Made by a program: the position numbers and the translations under genes
Shown: positions 15,014-17,058 of the stretch, piece after piece
How the letters are laid out: every line of letters begins with the position of its first letter
Position numbering within the stretch: position 1 is the first letter of the stretch
Notes under the pieces: generated by a model
What the model saw: the letters and a program-made list of their open reading frames with translations, nothing else
Told to the model about the DNA's origin: nothing
Database searches by the model: none
Origin: Bacteroidetes bacterium CG2_30_32_10
GTDB lineage: Bacteria; Bacteroidota; Bacteroidia; Bacteroidales; CG2-30-32-10
DNA length: 17,058 bases
Direction: 5' to 3'
Assembly (NCBI GenBank): GCA_001872995.1
Contig: MNXO01000119.1
Location: 1 to 17,058 of the forward strand

Positions 15014-17058
15014 ATGAAAAGCTTGAAAAATTTCATAAGAAACAATATTCAAAACTTTTATAAAGCATTCCTATTTATATTTAGTATATTTCTTATTGTA
15101 TTAATGTTTCCCATGCAAGGAAAGTTCAAGTATGAATTTCAAAGAGGCAAGCCATGGAGACATAGCGATTTTATTGCCCCTTTCGATTTTGCTATTCTAA
15201 AGTCGGAACAAGAAGTTAGAAAAGAAAAAGAAGCAGTTCTTAAGGACTTTAAACCTTTTTTTAAAATAGATGAAAGTATTTATAAGAAAAATAGAGCAGC
15301 TTTAATCACAGATTTCGATAATCAATGGAAATCGAAATACTCAGACGATAGAGCCTCTAATAAAAAAATGATGACCAATGCCAATCTGGCAATGGCTATT
15401 ATTGACACTATATACAAAAATGGCATTATTCGTATGAATACTGAAGTGGAAAACAAATCCGATGATTTTGTTATCAACGTATTAAAGAATAATATTGCTG
15501 AAGAAGTAGAATTAAAAAGGTTTTATACAGTTCAAACGGCTTTTACTTTCTTACAATCAATCATTAATAAACACCCCGAAGTGGATGAGCCTTTGTTGAT
15601 AAAGGTACTTCAAAATTCAATTGAACAAAACATAACGTATGACGATAAAACCTCTGATATTGTTAAACAATCACTTTTAAGCCAAGTGTCGCTTACTAGA
15701 GGAATGATTCAAATAGGAGAACGCGTTATTTCTAAAGGTGAATTGGTAACACCTGAGAAATATCAAATATTAGAATCTCTTAAAAACGAATATGAAATTC
15801 AATTAGGTGCTTCCTCTAAGTACTTGACTATCCTGCTTGGACAAATTTTATTAGTCTGCATTTCAATTGCTGTATTGGTTTTATTCTTTTTTTCTTTCCG
15901 AAAGGATGTTTTTCACGATAATAAAAAAATCGTCTTTATTTTATTGTCTATTTTTTTAATGGTTTTTGTTACAAGTATGACCATTAGATTTAATGAAGAA
16001 GTGCTTTATTTGATACCGATATGCATTGTTCCTATTATGATTAAGGTGTTTTTTGATACACGTTTGGCATTGTTTGTCCATATTGTTACCATTATTATTA
16101 TTGGCTTTTTGGTTCCTAATAGTTTTGAATTTATATTTCTTCAACTAATAGCAGGTATTATTTCTATTATAAGCGTTGCAGATCTTAAAAAGCGTTCGCA
16201 GTTATTTATTACTTCTTTTCTCATTTTTATTACCTATTCAGCCACCTATTTTGGAATGACTATTATGCAAGAAGGCACCACAGAAAACATTTATTCCTAT
16301 TACTTTATATGGTTTGCTGGCAGCTCCACTTTAACGCTTATCTCCTACCCTTTAATTTACATTAATGAGAAAATATTCGGATTGGCAACCGATTTCTCAT
16401 TAATAGAACTATCAGACACCAACTCAAAACTTCTCAGAGAACTATCTATGAAAGCACCTGGCACTTTCCAACATTCCTTACAAGTGGCAAACTTGGCACA
16501 AGAGGCAATTTATCAAATCGGAGGCAATCCTATGTTGGTAAGAACAGGCGCTTTGTATCACGATATTGGTAAAACCGATATGCCCATGTTTTTTATCGAA
16601 AATCAAACGGTTGGTTTAAATCCTCACGATGAATTACTCTATGAAGATAGTGCAAAAATAATTATTAGCCACGTCATTAAAGGAGTTGAAAAAGCAAGGA
16701 AAGCTAAAATACCCGAATATGTGATTGATTTTATTCGTACCCATCACGGAACAACCAAAACACGTTTCTTTTATAACTTGTTTATAAAAAACAATCCCAA
16801 TATTGCCATTGATGCAAGCATTTTCACATATAAAGGACCAATCCCCTACTCTAAAGAAACTGCAGTTATTATGATGGCTGATGCTGTTGAAGCTGCTTCG
16901 AGAAGTATTAAATTACCAGATGAGGATAAAATAAGCGTTTTGGTTGATACAATTATTAATTTCCAAATAGAACAAGAGCAATTCATCAATTCTAATATTA
17001 CTTTTCGCGATATAAGCACCATTAAAAAAGTATTTAAGAAAAAATTAATAAATATTTT
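15014..17058 (+). CDS. PgpH-type 7TM HD-domain phosphodiesterase, predicted c-di-AMP hydrolase (3' end missing)
   Basis: An open frame of 681 codons from ATG at 15014 to the window edge with no stop, so only the last residues can be missing for a family member of about 680-720. One helix (about 19-33) leads into an extracytoplasmic 7TMR-HDED-type domain (about 35-265), then seven helices (near 271-292, 305-322, 330-347, 350-368, 372-388, 397-416, 430-450) and a cytoplasmic HD domain (about 480-640). The metal-binding set is intact: His487 (FQHSLQVA), His516-Asp517 (LYHDIGK), His553, His577-His578 (THHGT) and Asp623 (MADAVEAASRS). In Listeria and others this architecture hydrolyses c-di-AMP to pApA. 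It starts 30 nt after cdaA. The substrate is inferred from family and neighbour; the family call is very strong. Confidence 0.93.
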   Translation, partial: MKSLKNFIRNNIQNFYKAFLFIFSIFLIVLMFPMQGKFKYEFQRGKPWRHSDFIAPFDFAILKSEQEVRKEKEAVLKDFKPFFKIDESIYKKNRAALITDFDNQWKSKYSDDRASNKKMMTNANLAMAIIDTIYKNGIIRMNTEVENKSDDFVINVLKNNIAEEVELKRFYTVQTAFTFLQSIINKHPEVDEPLLIKVLQNSIEQNITYDDKTSDIVKQSLLSQVSLTRGMIQIGERVISKGELVTPEKYQILESLKNEYEIQLGASSKYLTILLGQILLVCISIAVLVLFFFSFRKDVFHDNKKIVFILLSIFLMVFVTSMTIRFNEEVLYLIPICIVPIMIKVFFDTRLALFVHIVTIIIIGFLVPNSFEFIFLQLIAGIISIISVADLKKRSQLFITSFLIFITYSATYFGMTIMQEGTTENIYSYYFIWFAGSSTLTLISYPLIYINEKIFGLATDFSLIELSDTNSKLLRELSMKAPGTFQHSLQVANLAQEAIYQIGGNPMLVRTGALYHDIGKTDMPMFFIENQTVGLNPHDELLYEDSAKIIISHVIKGVEKARKAKIPEYVIDFIRTHHGTTKTRFFYNLFIKNNPNIAIDASIFTYKGPIPYSKETAVIMMADAVEAASRSIKLPDEDKISVLVDTIINFQIEQEQFINSNITFRDISTIKKVFKKKLINI

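Overview
This is an AT-rich window of about 17 kb from an ordinary-looking bacterial chromosome, almost certainly of the phylum Bacteroidota. The evidence is a BT_3928-type DoxX protein next to a DUF1599 protein and folP, an AddB-like nuclease whose N-terminal loop reads PNRRAG, Bacteroidota-style YG-ending surface repeats in a lipoprotein, A-rich leaders without clear Shine-Dalgarno sequences, and the Bacteroidota -7 promoter motif TAnnTTTG ahead of four transcription units. I cannot place it below phylum. I see no rRNA, tRNA, CRISPR array, insertion sequence, integrase or phage gene.

Layout. (1) Positions 1-1511, minus strand: the start of a family 11 (alpha-1,2-fucosyltransferase type) glycosyltransferase lies 1 nt downstream of a Wzt-type polysaccharide ABC-transporter ATPase. 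This is probably one edge of an O-antigen or surface-glycan cluster that continues off the left end. (2) 1655-4564, minus: a large AddB-like PD-(D/E)XK nuclease with Fe-S cysteines. (3) 4742-6969, plus: aspS and tadA, two translation genes in tandem. (4) 6953-9271, minus: a three-gene unit encoding a secreted or membrane protein with a calcium-loop-like motif and possible haem-binding helices, a secreted HExxH zincin, and a VanW-domain protein. (5) 9272-9857: a 586-bp gap without genes. (6) 9858-11291, plus: a lipoprotein with two beta-sandwich-like repeats and a DNA/RNA non-specific endonuclease domain. (7) 11498-13241, minus: DUF1599 and DoxX (BT_3928-like). (8) 13302 to the right end, plus: folP, cdaA and a nearly complete PgpH-type HD phosphodiesterase, 30-35 nt apart.

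How the genes work together. The clearest functional pairing is cdaA with the PgpH-like gene: one makes cyclic di-AMP and the other is predicted to degrade it, both at the inner membrane and apparently in one operon with folP. The aspS-tadA pair serves tRNA charging and wobble-base modification. The unit at 6953-9271 is the least understood part and looks like an envelope module, but its role is not known. The fucosyltransferase and Wzt genes point to export and decoration of a surface polysaccharide.

I found no convincing new defence, mobile or RNA system. The items most worth a second look are the three-gene envelope unit, the nuclease lipoprotein, the two-copy DUF1599 protein and the c-di-AMP operon. 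Several apparent long starts (4585, 7780, 8601) are TTG codons. I moved two of them to internal ATG codons and kept the third because no ATG alternative fits.
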